Positions 8,289-17,093 of a stretch of DNA of 64,000 nt are shown in pieces (within the stretch, counting starts at the first letter, position 1; each line of letters begins with the position of its first letter). Below the pieces are notes generated by a model that was not told the origin of the DNA, ran no database searches, and saw nothing but the letters and a program-made list of their open reading frames with translations. The translations under genes were made by a program, and so were the position numbers. Location: assembly GCA_902761355.1 (NCBI GenBank), contig CACWJY010000016.1:62001-126000 (forward strand), in the 5' to 3' direction. The stretch is from Fibrobacter succinogenes (GTDB lineage: Bacteria; Fibrobacterota; Fibrobacteria; Fibrobacterales; Fibrobacteraceae).

Positions 8289-10238
8289 GTGTCACAGTCT
8301 GTTCGCAACATAGCGATTCTTGCCCATGTCGATGCCGGAAAGACAACCCTTTCCGAGCGCATTCTTTTTGCCGCAGGCGAAGTACGCAGACCAGGCAAGG
8401 TCGAAGAGGGCCTTGCCACCATGGATTACATGCCCGAAGAAAAAGAGCGTGGCATTACCATCGAAAGCGGCGTTGCGCATTTTGAATGGAAAAACACCTG
8501 GTTTAACTTTATCGATACGCCGGGGCACGTCGATTTTGGAGCCGAAGTTGACATGGCGCTTTCGGCGGTAGAAGGGGCTGTCCTTGTAGTAAGCGCCGCT
8601 AGCGGTGTCGAGACGCAGACGGTCGCCGCCTATAAAAAGCTCCGCGAAGCGGGCGTACGCACCATTCTATTTGTCAACAAGCTTGACAATCCAGATTATT
8701 CACTCGACGAAACCTTAATCAACATCGAAGAAGTGCTGGGCGTGCGCCCGGTACTGATGGCTCTCCCCGAATACAAAAGTGGAAAAATCGAAAGCACCCT
8801 TGATGTGCTAAGCAAAAGCAGACTTATTCACTCGGAATCTGGCGAAGAAGTTGTAGATGACTCGTGGCCGCAAGTAGGCGAAGTGAGCGACGCCACTGAA
8901 AAGCTCAAGAAGCATTACGCCGAGGCCGTCGAATTCGCAAGCAACTTTGATGACGAAGTTCTAACGCTTGCCATGGAAGGCAAGCCGGTACCTCCCAAGG
9001 TCTTATTAAGGGGACTTAAGGAACTTGCCCAAAGCAACGATTACGCCCTTTGCTATGCCGGTTCTGCCATGGACGGATTTGGCGTACGTAGCCTAATTAC
9101 GGCACTCACCTTCTTTTTACCAGATGTTCCCGACTTCGGTTCCGAAGAATTGGGTCAGGTAATTCGCCTTAGGCATTTTAAGGGAATCGGCGAAATTTCG
9201 CTATTCCGCAGCCATGCAAACATGGAACGCAAAGTTTGGCCAGCAGGGTTTGAATTTTCTAGGCTCAAAGCGAACCTATTGCAGCCTGTTGAAGAAATCC
9301 GTTCTGGCGACATTTACGCCATGAGAGCACCTTTCGAGACAGAACTCGGGCAGGTAATTTCTCTAGACGGCACCATTCCGACTTGCGAAGAAGAATCGCA
9401 GTCCTCTATCCGCGACAGGTACCAGCCACTTTTGCAGACCCGCGTAGAATGCATTGGCGCCGAAGATTTCTTTCATGTCGAAAAAAGCCTCAATACGCTT
9501 TCTCGCATGGATCCCTCTTTCCGCGTACAAAAGGACGATGGCGGATTCTGGTACTTGCACACCGTAGGCGAAGTGCAGCTGGACGTGCTGCTCGCTCGCC
9601 TCAAACGCGAGTTCGGCTGCGAAGTAAAGGCAGGTTCACCTGAAGTCCGTTGGCAGGAGCGCCTTTGCCGCGAAGTAGGACCGGTCGAAAATACATTCCA
9701 GCTGGGTCCGCACAAGATTTCAATTAAACTTTCGGCGACGCCGCTCGAAGGGGATGCCCACGACATCCGTTTGTCCGCCGAATTTTTGGAAAACGCTCCC
9801 CGCGAAATTTTGGCGGGTGTTCGCTCGGCACTCCTGGAATCGACCGAAATCGGCGTACTAGGCAAGGGCGCACTTGTGGGCGTCTGTTTCGAAGTCCATG
9901 AATTCACCTGGACCGAAGGGGCTCTCCCGCCCATGATCAAAAAGGCATGCGGTGACGCCGTAGTAAAACTGATTAAGCCAGCCGATGTTAAGCTTTACGA
10001 GCCCATCATGGAACTTTCACTCGAATGCCCCGTCAACTTTGCAGGACTTGTTACCGGCGACATCCAGTCTCGCGACGGCAAGGTGAAAGAAATCGGTGGC
10101 GACGGAAAGACGCACTTTTTGAAGGCAGACATCCCACTGCGCAAAATTTTCGGCTACGCCACGGGTGTACGGAGCATTAGCAAGGGCACGGCCCTTTACA
10201 GCATGAAGTTGCTCGGTTATAGGCCGGCGACGGTTTAA
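8289..10238 (+). CDS. EF-G-like translation GTPase (EF-G2/TetM-like paralogue)
   Basis: This 649-residue translational GTPase has P-loop AHVDAGKTT, switch I with RGITIES, DTPGH, and NKLD, followed by EF-G domains II-V (GEVQLDVLLARL in domain III/IV; FGYATGVRSISKG near the C-terminus, the EF-G domain V signature). It is shorter than canonical EF-G (about 690-700) and close to ribosome-protection proteins in length, but the C-terminal loop is EF-G-like. It is therefore more likely an EF-G paralogue than a true tetracycline-resistance factor; sequence alone does not settle this. The start is GTG at 8289, with no strong ribosome site, which suggests coupling to the coiled-coil gene ending nine bases upstream. 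Confidence 0.88.
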   Translation: MSQSVRNIAILAHVDAGKTTLSERILFAAGEVRRPGKVEEGLATMDYMPEEKERGITIESGVAHFEWKNTWFNFIDTPGHVDFGAEVDMALSAVEGAVLVVSAASGVETQTVAAYKKLREAGVRTILFVNKLDNPDYSLDETLINIEEVLGVRPVLMALPEYKSGKIESTLDVLSKSRLIHSESGEEVVDDSWPQVGEVSDATEKLKKHYAEAVEFASNFDDEVLTLAMEGKPVPPKVLLRGLKELAQSNDYALCYAGSAMDGFGVRSLITALTFFLPDVPDFGSEELGQVIRLRHFKGIGEISLFRSHANMERKVWPAGFEFSRLKANLLQPVEEIRSGDIYAMRAPFETELGQVISLDGTIPTCEEESQSSIRDRYQPLLQTRVECIGAEDFFHVEKSLNTLSRMDPSFRVQKDDGGFWYLHTVGEVQLDVLLARLKREFGCEVKAGSPEVRWQERLCREVGPVENTFQLGPHKISIKLSATPLEGDAHDIRLSAEFLENAPREILAGVRSALLESTEIGVLGKGALVGVCFEVHEFTWTEGALPPMIKKACGDAVVKLIKPADVKLYEPIMELSLECPVNFAGLVTGDIQSRDGKVKEIGGDGKTHFLKADIPLRKIFGYATGVRSISKGTALYSMKLLGYRPATV

Positions 10239-10256
10239 AGTCGCACGGTTTTTGCG

Positions 10257-11147
10257 CTACATTCTCGCCGCTTTCGCACGGCGACGGAAATGTTCAATGA
10301 GCGGCGCCACGGTATCCTTGAAGTCATCGTGGGTCTCGATGCGCACGAAGTCGATGGACATGCGCTGGAACAGTTCCTTGGTCGCCTTGCCCTGACGCTT
10401 TGCTTCGCGGGCAAATGCTTCGCGGAAAGAGGCATCGCCGGTATCGATTAGGAGCGTTTCTCCGGTTTCAGGATCTTCGAGTTCCACAAGGCCTGCAGGC
10501 GGAAGTTCCATTTCGCGTGGGTCCACAACGGAAACCGCAAGCACGTCGTGACGCTTACGGAGTATCTTGAAAGCATTTTCGAAGCCTTCGTCCAAAAAGT
10601 CGCTCATCACCACGACGACGGCACGACGATTCAAAATCTTGCCGGCATACTCAAGGGCCACTTGAGTGTTCGTGCCGTGGTGCTGCGGCTTAAAGTAAAG
10701 AATTTCGCGGATAAGACGCAGCACGTGCTTGCGTCCCTTCTCCGGCGGGATAAAAAGTTCAACCTGGTCGGTGTAAATCAGTAAACCAACCTTGTCATTA
10801 TTCTTGATGGCCGCAAACGCAAGGAGCGCGGTGAGAGTAGCCATAACTTCACCCTTCATCTGCTTGCCCGAACCGAATTCCGAACTGCTGGACGCGTCGA
10901 CCATGAGAAGCATGGTCATTTCGCGTTCTTCGATAAACTTTTTTACGTACGGGGTACCAGTTCGCGCGGTTACGTTCCAGTCGATAGTACGCACATCGTC
11001 GCCCGGCATGTACTCGCGGACTTCGCTAAATTCCATACCGTTGCCTTTGAAGGAACTGTGGTAAGCTCCGGTCATCACGGTATCTAGCGTGCCACGCACA
11101 GAAAGTTCAATACGACTGACAGTCTTTAAAACTTCTTTATCTAGCAT
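10257..11147 (-). CDS. DUF58 (von Willebrand A-like) protein
   Basis: This is a 296-residue DUF58 protein. The family hallmark is clear: GNGMEFSEVREYMPGDDVR, then IDWNVTARTGTPYVK. After it comes a vWA-like domain with a MIDAS-type DASSSSEFG. DUF58 proteins usually sit beside a MoxR AAA+ ATPase and work in chaperone-like or cell-envelope processes; no moxR is visible in the window. It lies convergent to the EF-G-like gene (18-base gap) and downstream of the tRNA-Arg terminator. Confidence 0.9.
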   Translation of the reverse strand: MLDKEVLKTVSRIELSVRGTLDTVMTGAYHSSFKGNGMEFSEVREYMPGDDVRTIDWNVTARTGTPYVKKFIEEREMTMLLMVDASSSSEFGSGKQMKGEVMATLTALLAFAAIKNNDKVGLLIYTDQVELFIPPEKGRKHVLRLIREILYFKPQHHGTNTQVALEYAGKILNRRAVVVVMSDFLDEGFENAFKILRKRHDVLAVSVVDPREMELPPAGLVELEDPETGETLLIDTGDASFREAFAREAKRQGKATKELFQRMSIDFVRIETHDDFKDTVAPLIEHFRRRAKAARM

Positions 11148-11183
11148 TTTCGAATCTCTATTTCTTTTTCAACAAGAATATAC

Positions 11184-11208
11184 AAAAAAAGCCCTCCAAA
11201 GAGGACTT
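11184..11208 (-). terminator. Rho-independent terminator after tRNA-Arg
   Basis: On the minus strand an 8-bp stem (AAGTCCTC/GAGGGCTT, one G-U pair) with a four-base loop is followed by seven T. It lies directly downstream of the tRNA-Arg gene and just before the DUF58 start at 11147. Confidence 0.7.
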
Positions 11209-11213
11209 TTTTA

Positions 11214-11287
11214 TACCCTTGATGCGATTCGAACGCATGACCTTCAACTTCGGAGGCTGACACTCTATCCAACTGAGCTACAAGGGC
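11214..11287 (-). tRNA. tRNA-Arg (anticodon CCG)
   Basis: On the minus strand the 74 bases fold as a standard cloverleaf: acceptor GCCCTTG/CAAGGGT (G-U at the first pair), D-stem GCTC/GAGT, anticodon stem TCAGC/GTTGA with loop CTCCGAA (anticodon CCG, Arg), five-base variable loop, and T-arm ATGCG-TTCGAAT-CGCAT. CCA is not encoded. A terminator follows. A closely similar but damaged copy lies 56 bases upstream. Confidence 0.93.
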
Positions 11288-11343
11288 AGGTTGACTAAAA
11301 ATAGAATTATTTTTACTTAAAAACAACTCCCGCTGCCGCCGAA

Positions 11344-11427
11344 CCCCTTGATGCGATTGTATTTAAATCTTCGATTTAAATACCCAACTTCGGAGGCTGA
11401 CGCTCTATCCAACTGAGCTACAAGGGC
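11344..11427 (-). pseudogene. tRNA-Arg(CCG) pseudogene with T-arm replaced by an AT-rich palindrome
   Basis: The minus strand repeats the neighbouring tRNA-Arg through the acceptor 5' half, D-arm (GCTC/GAGC, better paired than in the intact gene) and anticodon arm with CCG. The variable loop, 5' T-stem and T-loop are then replaced by a perfect inverted repeat (11359-11369 and 11373-11383, arms GTATTTAAATC and GATTTAAATAC, three-base loop). The sequence returns to the tRNA at the 3' T-stem (AATCGCAT) and acceptor CAAGGG, with a G-G mismatch at the first pair. Without a T-arm it is unlikely to be a working tRNA. It may mark a mobile palindrome or a failed duplication. Confidence 0.8.
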
Positions 11428-11448
11428 GGGCAAACCAAAGATAATAAA

Positions 11449-12759
11449 TTACAGCAGTTTTACAATAAGCTCATGAGGCTCAGCATCGACCACAAGCGCG
11501 TCGCGGAATTCACCCACGTCGGCATCGCCTTCCAAGACTTTCACGATGTCATCGTTTTCCATCGAGTTGCCTTCGGTGCGTCCGTAGAAATGGTATTCGC
11601 TTTCTTCAGCGACCTGGTCAATGATAACGCGGACCGTTTTTCCAATCATCGCCTCGGCATGTTCGGCATCAAGTTCTTCTTGCAAATCATTCACGGCATC
11701 GAGCCTTGCACGAGCTTCACTTTCATCGACAGCGGGCAAGTCCATTTCCATCACAGGAGTGCCTTCTTCAGGGCTGAAGACGAATCCACCTAGATGATCG
11801 AACTGAATGTCTTCCAAGAGTTCCATCAGTTCTTCAAAGTCTTCATGCGTTTCGCCGGGGAAACCGACCAGCACCGTGGTACGGAGAGTTACACCCGGAA
11901 TGCGTTCGCGAATCTTGTGCAGAATATCCACAAGTTCTTTCTTGCGATAATTACGCTTCATGTTCTTGAGCACGTTGTCGCTTGCATGTTGGATAGGCAT
12001 ATCCACATACTTCACCAGTCGCGGTTCGTTTGCCATCAGGTCCAAAAGTTCATCGTCCACAAACATCGGGTACCAGTAAAGCGTGCGGATCCACGGGATG
12101 TTCGTGTTATCAAGAATCGCTTTCAAAAGCTGCGCGAGCGTTCCACCCTTCTTGCCCTTTTCGCGGCCAAAGTAAGTTGTGTCCTGGGCGATAAGCGTAA
12201 TTTCCCGGACACCCTGTGCTTCGAGTTCCTTGGCCTCGGCAACAATGTCTTCGATGCTGCGAGAAACCTGTTTTCCACGAATCAGCGGAATGGCACAGTA
12301 GGCGCAACGGCGATTGCATCCTTCAGCAATCTTCAGATAGGCGTGGTGTTTGAATCCGCCCAAGTTCATGCGCGGCAAGTTCTCGGCATCGCATGTCTGC
12401 GGAGCTACAATCCCCATCTTCTTCAAAAGTTCGCCCGGTTTGTAGGTGCCCACCCAGTAATCGACTTCGGGGAGTTCCTTCACCAGTTCATCGCCATAGC
12501 GACCCGAAAGGCAACCAGAAACAATCAATTTCTGCTTAGGCTTCTTGCCGTTAATTTGTGCGAGAATCGCGTTGATGGACTCTTCCTTAGCGGCTTCGAT
12601 GAATCCGCAAGTGTTCACCAGGATGTAGTCAGCCTTAGCAGCCGTATCGCAGGTAGTAAAGCCGGCATGTAGCATTTCTCCAACCAGATTTTCTGCATCG
12701 ACCTGGTTCTTGGCACATCCTAAATGTACAACGAAAACTTTGGGCTTTTTAGTAGGCAT
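11449..12759 (-). CDS. rimO: Ribosomal protein S12 methylthiotransferase
   Basis: This 436-residue methylthiotransferase adds a methylthio group to an Asp of ribosomal protein S12. It has the N-terminal UPF0004 domain with three cluster Cys (LGCAKN, NTCGF, SGCL), the radical-SAM motif CNRRCAYC, the RimO-typical QHASDNVLKNMKR and a C-terminal TRAM domain. LGCAKNQVDAE is characteristic of RimO as opposed to MiaB. The ATG at 12759 gives MPTKKPKVFVVHLG, the normal family start; a longer reading from 12798 would overlap the upstream gene and is not needed. Confidence 0.95.
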   Translation of the reverse strand: MPTKKPKVFVVHLGCAKNQVDAENLVGEMLHAGFTTCDTAAKADYILVNTCGFIEAAKEESINAILAQINGKKPKQKLIVSGCLSGRYGDELVKELPEVDYWVGTYKPGELLKKMGIVAPQTCDAENLPRMNLGGFKHHAYLKIAEGCNRRCAYCAIPLIRGKQVSRSIEDIVAEAKELEAQGVREITLIAQDTTYFGREKGKKGGTLAQLLKAILDNTNIPWIRTLYWYPMFVDDELLDLMANEPRLVKYVDMPIQHASDNVLKNMKRNYRKKELVDILHKIRERIPGVTLRTTVLVGFPGETHEDFEELMELLEDIQFDHLGGFVFSPEEGTPVMEMDLPAVDESEARARLDAVNDLQEELDAEHAEAMIGKTVRVIIDQVAEESEYHFYGRTEGNSMENDDIVKVLEGDADVGEFRDALVVDAEPHELIVKLL

Positions 12760-12773
12760 ATTTTTACAAGGGT

Positions 12774-13397
12774 TTAAAATTCGCAGTTCTTGACGCAACG
12801 GTTTTGCTGAAATTCCGATTCCAAGACTTTTACACCGCGATTGTAACGACGGTACGGACCTTCGCGCAAACCTTTATCAAAAGTCATTTCTTCTTTGAGG
12901 GCACCAAGGTCGTCAAATACCTTTGCAACCCCATGCAGTTGACCACGCATGTAAGGAAGCTTGCGACGAATTTTCCCCTGATCGTCCCATTCTTCGACAA
13001 CACCATCAAGGATTCCATTCCTGTAGAACTCCTTGCTTTTCTTAGTGCCATTTTCAAAGTAAGTCATAGAGACGCCTTCTTCGATTCCTTCCTTATAACC
13101 AATCGCCTGCCAGAGCACCCCATTTTCGAAGTAGCTCTTAAACACACCGTCGAGTTTACCGTTCTTATAGGGTGCTTCAACAGCCAACTTACCGTTCGGA
13201 TGATAACTGAAGGAGATTCCTTCGCGAACAGAAGAGCCCTTTTGGACGGTATAAAGGCGAGAAACCAAACCATCGGCATAGGTTTCCTTGATCGTGTCGA
13301 GAGCTACTTCCGGAGCCGCCGCCAAGGGGACAACCCCGAGGCAAAGAACGCCCAGAAGCACAAAACTCAACATTGACAACGAAAAAACCTTTTTCAC
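12774..13397 (-). CDS. Secreted MORN/YwqK-type repeat protein
   Basis: This 207-residue protein has a signal peptide (KK then a hydrophobic run ending near VPLAAA) followed by about six MORN_2-like units with the pattern Y-x-N-G-x-L-x-G-V, for example YHPNGKLAVEAPYKNGK and YFENGTKKSKEFYRNG. Such repeats occur in YwqK-like proteins and in secreted proteins of unknown role; they form beta-hairpin ladders. It lies 14 bases upstream of rimO on the same strand and shares a divergent upstream region with the radical SAM gene at 13448. Function unknown. Confidence 0.8.
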   Translation of the reverse strand: MKKVFSLSMLSFVLLGVLCLGVVPLAAAPEVALDTIKETYADGLVSRLYTVQKGSSVREGISFSYHPNGKLAVEAPYKNGKLDGVFKSYFENGVLWQAIGYKEGIEEGVSMTYFENGTKKSKEFYRNGILDGVVEEWDDQGKIRRKLPYMRGQLHGVAKVFDDLGALKEEMTFDKGLREGPYRRYNRGVKVLESEFQQNRCVKNCEF

Positions 13398-13447
13398 GCT
13401 TACAAATGTAGCTTTATCGCCAATAATTATGTATTTTGCGTTTGCTT

Positions 13448-14953
13448 ATGCGCATTACTTTTTTAAATCCGCCGTTTCATCCGATGTTTAGTCGCGAGTC
13501 CCGCAGCCCCTGCGTGACCAAGTCTTCTACCCTTTATTGGCCCATGTTCCTGAGCTACGCCGCCGGCACTGTCGAAGCCGACGGTAATGAGATCCAGCTC
13601 ATCGACAGTCCGGCCATGGAACTCGACCTTGCGCAGACTTTGGATGGCATCAAGAAGTTTGATCCCGAACTCGTGGTTTGCAGCACGAGTACTCCGAGTA
13701 TTCTGAACGACCTGAAGGTGGTGCACGCCATTAAGGAAGCACTCCCGAAAACCAAGATTGCAATCATGGGTACGCACGCTACCGCCGAACCGCTCGAATC
13801 TATGGAAATGGAACCGAGCCTCGACTTCGTGATTATCGGCGAAGCAGACTACACCGCGAGGAACCTCGCCCGCTATCTGCGCGGCGACATCAAGGAAATT
13901 TCGAGCATCGCAGGCCTCGCCTTCCGTAAGGCAGATGGCACGGTCGACTTCCAGCCCGAAGGCCCGAAGATTGAAAACCTCGACGAAATTCCCTGGGTTT
14001 CCAAGGTTTACCGCAAGTACCTGTACAGCTGCTACAAGAAGTATTTCTACGGCGCCAACCTGAACCCGCTAATCGTGATTCTGTCGGGCCGCGGTTGCCC
14101 GAACCGCTGCAGCTACTGCGTGATTCCGCAGACGCTGAACGGCCACAAGTTCCGTCGTCGTTCTCCGAAGGATGTGGTGGACGAACTGCAGTACATCAAG
14201 GACAACTTCGACGACCTCGGCGAAGTCTTCTTTGAAGACGACACGTTTACTGCAAGCCACGAACACGTCCGTGAAATCTGTAACCTGATCCTCGAACGCG
14301 GACTCAAGATTACTTGGAGCTGCAACGCTCGCGCCGATGTGCCGCTCGACTTGCTCAAGCTCATGAAGAAAGCCGGCGGCCGTGAAATGTGCGTGGGCTT
14401 CGAAAGTGCATCTCCGGTGGTTCTCGAAAACATCCACAAGGGTGTGAAGAACACCGACAAGGCCATCGAGTTCACGAAGAACGCCCGCAAGGCAGGGCTC
14501 CTGGTACACGGTTGCTTTATGGTGGGTAACCCGGGCGACACGCCGGAAACGCTCCGCATGACGCTTGACTACGCCAAGAAGTTGAACCCGAATACGGCTC
14601 AGTTCTACCCCATCATGGCATATCCCGGCACCGAAGCTTACAAAGAAGCTCTCGCAAGCGGTGCATTGCAGACAAAGGATTACAACCAGTGGCTGGACAA
14701 GGACGGTTTCCACCGCACCACTATCCAGCGCGGCGAACTCACCAGCCAGGCTCTCGTCGACTTCTGCGACAAGGCCCGCCGTGAATTCTACCTGCGTCCA
14801 AGTTACATCCTGCGCCAGGGCATCATGGCTCTCAAGAACCCGCGTGAACGCTACCGCGTACTGCGTGGATTCGGGACACTCGTGAAGCACTTATTTAGGA
14901 AGCACGGCCAGTTGGCGCCGGTCGCACGTCAGGCCCCGACTAATAAGTCGTAA
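13448..14953 (+). CDS. B12-binding-domain radical SAM protein
   Basis: This 501-residue protein has an N-terminal cobalamin-binding-type Rossmann domain (ITFLNPPF to about residue 160, with MGTHATAEP) and then a radical SAM core with CPNRCSYC. FFEDDTF and GFESASPVVLENI follow as in the BchE/P-methylase-like Elp3 group. The substrate cannot be read from the sequence; relatives methylate or rearrange lipids, antibiotics or chlorophyll precursors. The ATG at 13448 gives the family start MRITFLNPPF; a TTG twelve bases earlier is unlikely. No biosynthetic partner genes are adjacent. A strong palindromic terminator follows. Confidence 0.88.
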   Translation: MRITFLNPPFHPMFSRESRSPCVTKSSTLYWPMFLSYAAGTVEADGNEIQLIDSPAMELDLAQTLDGIKKFDPELVVCSTSTPSILNDLKVVHAIKEALPKTKIAIMGTHATAEPLESMEMEPSLDFVIIGEADYTARNLARYLRGDIKEISSIAGLAFRKADGTVDFQPEGPKIENLDEIPWVSKVYRKYLYSCYKKYFYGANLNPLIVILSGRGCPNRCSYCVIPQTLNGHKFRRRSPKDVVDELQYIKDNFDDLGEVFFEDDTFTASHEHVREICNLILERGLKITWSCNARADVPLDLLKLMKKAGGREMCVGFESASPVVLENIHKGVKNTDKAIEFTKNARKAGLLVHGCFMVGNPGDTPETLRMTLDYAKKLNPNTAQFYPIMAYPGTEAYKEALASGALQTKDYNQWLDKDGFHRTTIQRGELTSQALVDFCDKARREFYLRPSYILRQGIMALKNPRERYRVLRGFGTLVKHLFRKHGQLAPVARQAPTNKS

Positions 14954-14973
14954 AGGGAAACTGCTACAATTTA

Positions 14974-15005
14974 AAAGCCTTCCTTATGATCATAAGGAAG
15001 GCTTT
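14974..15005. terminator. Bidirectional terminator (32-base perfect palindrome)
   Basis: A perfect 16+16 base palindrome (AAAGCCTTCC arm, GATC centre) with A-runs before and T-runs after stands between two convergent genes, the radical SAM protein and the BASS transporter. It can end transcription in both directions. Confidence 0.85.
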
Positions 15006-15024
15006 CTTGTTTAAATCAAAAAAA

Positions 15025-16020
15025 CTATCGGTTCTTTTTCTTGTCGCGCCAGGCGAAGAAATTCGCGAGAACTGTTCCGCTGATGGAATGGTAGGCGCAG
15101 CTCAAGGCGCAAGGCACCATGCAAAGTACGGCTTCGGGATTCTTCGCCACGTTTTCGGGATTGGCAAAGAAGGCCATGGCAAGCACGGTCGCCATGCCAG
15201 CATTCTGCACGCCGACTTCGATAGCGATAGTACGCTTTTTTGCAGTATTAAACTTGAAGAGTCTACCCACGCTATAACCAAGCACATAACCCAGCGCATT
15301 GTGGCAGAACACCACCGCAAGCACCAGCAAAATCAGACCAAGACCGTTCGCAAACAACTGCGGACGCACCGTCACCACGACACCGCCCACAATCATCATC
15401 AAACCAATCACGCTTACGGCGGGCATATTCGACTGAATTTCTTTAAATACGGTGCGCTTGCCCAAGAAATAGTTGCAAAGGAAACCAATCGTAATCGGAG
15501 CAATTGTCACATAAAGGATGTTCAGGAACATTCCCTTCGCATTCACATCAATACTTGTATCGGCCAACCACAACACAAGCAGCGGAGTCATAATCGGAGC
15601 CAACAGAGTCGAAACCATCGTCATGCTTACGGAGTACGTGACATCACCACGAGCCAAGAAACTCATCACATTGCTCGAAACGCCACCCGGGCAGCATCCC
15701 ACAAGAATGATGCCCACAGCAAGGTAGGGGTCAAGTCCAAAGACCTTCGTGAGGCCGAACGCGACGAACGGCATGATCGTGTATTGCGCGACCGCACCAA
15801 GCAAAATGTGGAGCGGCTGCTTCATCAGATTACGAACATCATCCGTCGAAATGGTGAGACCCATACTCAGCATGATGACGCCGAGAATGATGGATGATAC
15901 ATTCCCGTGAACCCAACCAAAAGCGATGGGCACGAAGAATGCGACTATTGCGCTTGCGATAACAAAGGGGGAAGCGTAGTTAGAAAGCAGACGGCAAAAA
16001 GCCTTGATTACCTTAAACAT
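15025..16020 (-). CDS. Bile acid:sodium symporter (BASS) family transporter
   Basis: This 331-residue membrane protein has about nine to ten helices. Family features are MLSMGLTIS near helix 2, the conserved GCCPGGVSSNVMSFLARG (sodium-binding region and crossover), and EVGVQNAGMATVLA in the second crossover motif. It belongs to the BASS/SBF family of sodium-coupled organic anion transporters, which in bacteria move pantoate, pyruvate or similar acids; substrate unknown. It is a single-gene unit ended by the palindromic terminator at 14974-15005. Confidence 0.92.
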   Translation of the reverse strand: MFKVIKAFCRLLSNYASPFVIASAIVAFFVPIAFGWVHGNVSSIILGVIMLSMGLTISTDDVRNLMKQPLHILLGAVAQYTIMPFVAFGLTKVFGLDPYLAVGIILVGCCPGGVSSNVMSFLARGDVTYSVSMTMVSTLLAPIMTPLLVLWLADTSIDVNAKGMFLNILYVTIAPITIGFLCNYFLGKRTVFKEIQSNMPAVSVIGLMMIVGGVVVTVRPQLFANGLGLILLVLAVVFCHNALGYVLGYSVGRLFKFNTAKKRTIAIEVGVQNAGMATVLAMAFFANPENVAKNPEAVLCMVPCALSCAYHSISGTVLANFFAWRDKKKNR

Positions 16021-16058
16021 GCTTAAAAATTAACTTTTTTTATACCGTTTGGTAAGGT

Positions 16059-17090
16059 CTACCGATTCTTTTCGAATTCCATAATATCCGCCTGCAAGGT
16101 CACATCATCAGGAAAATACTTTTGTGCAATCCGGAGCAGACGCAAAGCCTCGTCATCACGTTTTTGGGCATGAGCATCGTAGGCCATGTTCTTGAAGCCG
16201 AAAACAGATTCGGCATTACCCTGCTTAGCGGCAAGCTCATAGGCAGATTCGGCGCGATCAAAAAACTTGGCATCATAGGCAAGGTTCCCTAAGAAGATTG
16301 CCGCATCACTAAAATCAGGCTTGATTTGTGTCAAATTATTAAGCACATCCATCGCCACGAACGGTTTATCATCTTCGGCAAGAACATCGGCCAGCTTGTA
16401 CATGGTTGCAGGATCGTCAGGACGAACACCAAGCGCTTCGCGATAGGCCCCCGCGCTTTCCTCGTACTGTTTGTTTAAGCGATAAACATCACCTAGATAG
16501 ACGAGGAAATCGAGTTCTTCGGGATGCAAGGCGTAACCCTCGCGAATCACGGCGACGGCACGTTCAAAATCGTTAAGGGCGATATTCGCTTCTGAGAGCT
16601 GATAGACGATACTGATGTCTTCTTTATCAAGCTGATAGGCCTTTTCGATGGCACGCAGCGCGCCGACCCCATCGCCGGTTTTACTGTAGGCTTCGCCTAA
16701 GTAAAGCCAACCAGAAACGTTTTCCGGTTCCAGTTTCAACGCACGGTGGTACGCCGCCACACATTCGGGATACTGTCTGAGTCTAAAGTAAACGCTGGCC
16801 AAGTTAAAGAGCGCCGGCGAAAAGGCTCCGTTCGAAAAGTCTATCGCCTTGCGGTAGGTGGCGGCGGCATTCGGCAAATCGTTCTGCTGGTAATAACTAT
16901 TGGCAATGTTGAAACTGGTCGCGATGGGGTCGGCACCGCGAGATTCCGCCTTACGGTAAAGCGTAATTGCCTGTTTGAATTTTCCATCGCGGTAGAGCGC
17001 ATTCGCGCGTTCCATCAGGTCGTAGGCAGACTGTGCCGCAAAGGAGATCGCAGCAAAGACAAGCACAATGAAGAATGAGCGGCAAATCAT
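16059..17090 (-). CDS. Secreted TPR protein, last gene of the TonB operon
   Basis: This is a 343-residue protein with a signal peptide (ICRSFFIVLVFAAISFAAQSA) and then roughly eight tetratricopeptide repeats, e.g. units with ALYRDGKFKQAITLYRKAE and SGWLYLGEAYSK. It lies three bases after the TonB stop. TPR proteins are a regular last member of DUF3450/TolQ/ExbB/ExbD/TonB clusters, where they probably scaffold or connect the machine in the periplasm. The substrate receptor cannot be inferred from it. Confidence 0.88.
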   Translation of the reverse strand: MICRSFFIVLVFAAISFAAQSAYDLMERANALYRDGKFKQAITLYRKAESRGADPIATSFNIANSYYQQNDLPNAAATYRKAIDFSNGAFSPALFNLASVYFRLRQYPECVAAYHRALKLEPENVSGWLYLGEAYSKTGDGVGALRAIEKAYQLDKEDISIVYQLSEANIALNDFERAVAVIREGYALHPEELDFLVYLGDVYRLNKQYEESAGAYREALGVRPDDPATMYKLADVLAEDDKPFVAMDVLNNLTQIKPDFSDAAIFLGNLAYDAKFFDRAESAYELAAKQGNAESVFGFKNMAYDAHAQKRDDEALRLLRIAQKYFPDDVTLQADIMEFEKNR

Positions 17091-17093
17091 GAC

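Noticed and set aside
8289-8295. GTGTCAC at the EF-G-like start as a regulon site
   Set aside because: It is the start codon context (GTG TCA C) without a partner element.
8289-10238. Tetracycline-resistance ribosome protection gene
   Set aside because: Length is similar, but the C-terminal domain V signature is EF-G-like; a resistance call is not supported.
11794-12672. 292-codon plus-strand frame opposite rimO
   Set aside because: RimO on the minus strand is certain; the opposite frame has no recognisable features.
14069-14890. 273-codon minus-strand frame opposite the radical SAM gene
   Set aside because: Shadow of codon bias in the real gene; the plus-strand product has clear catalytic motifs.
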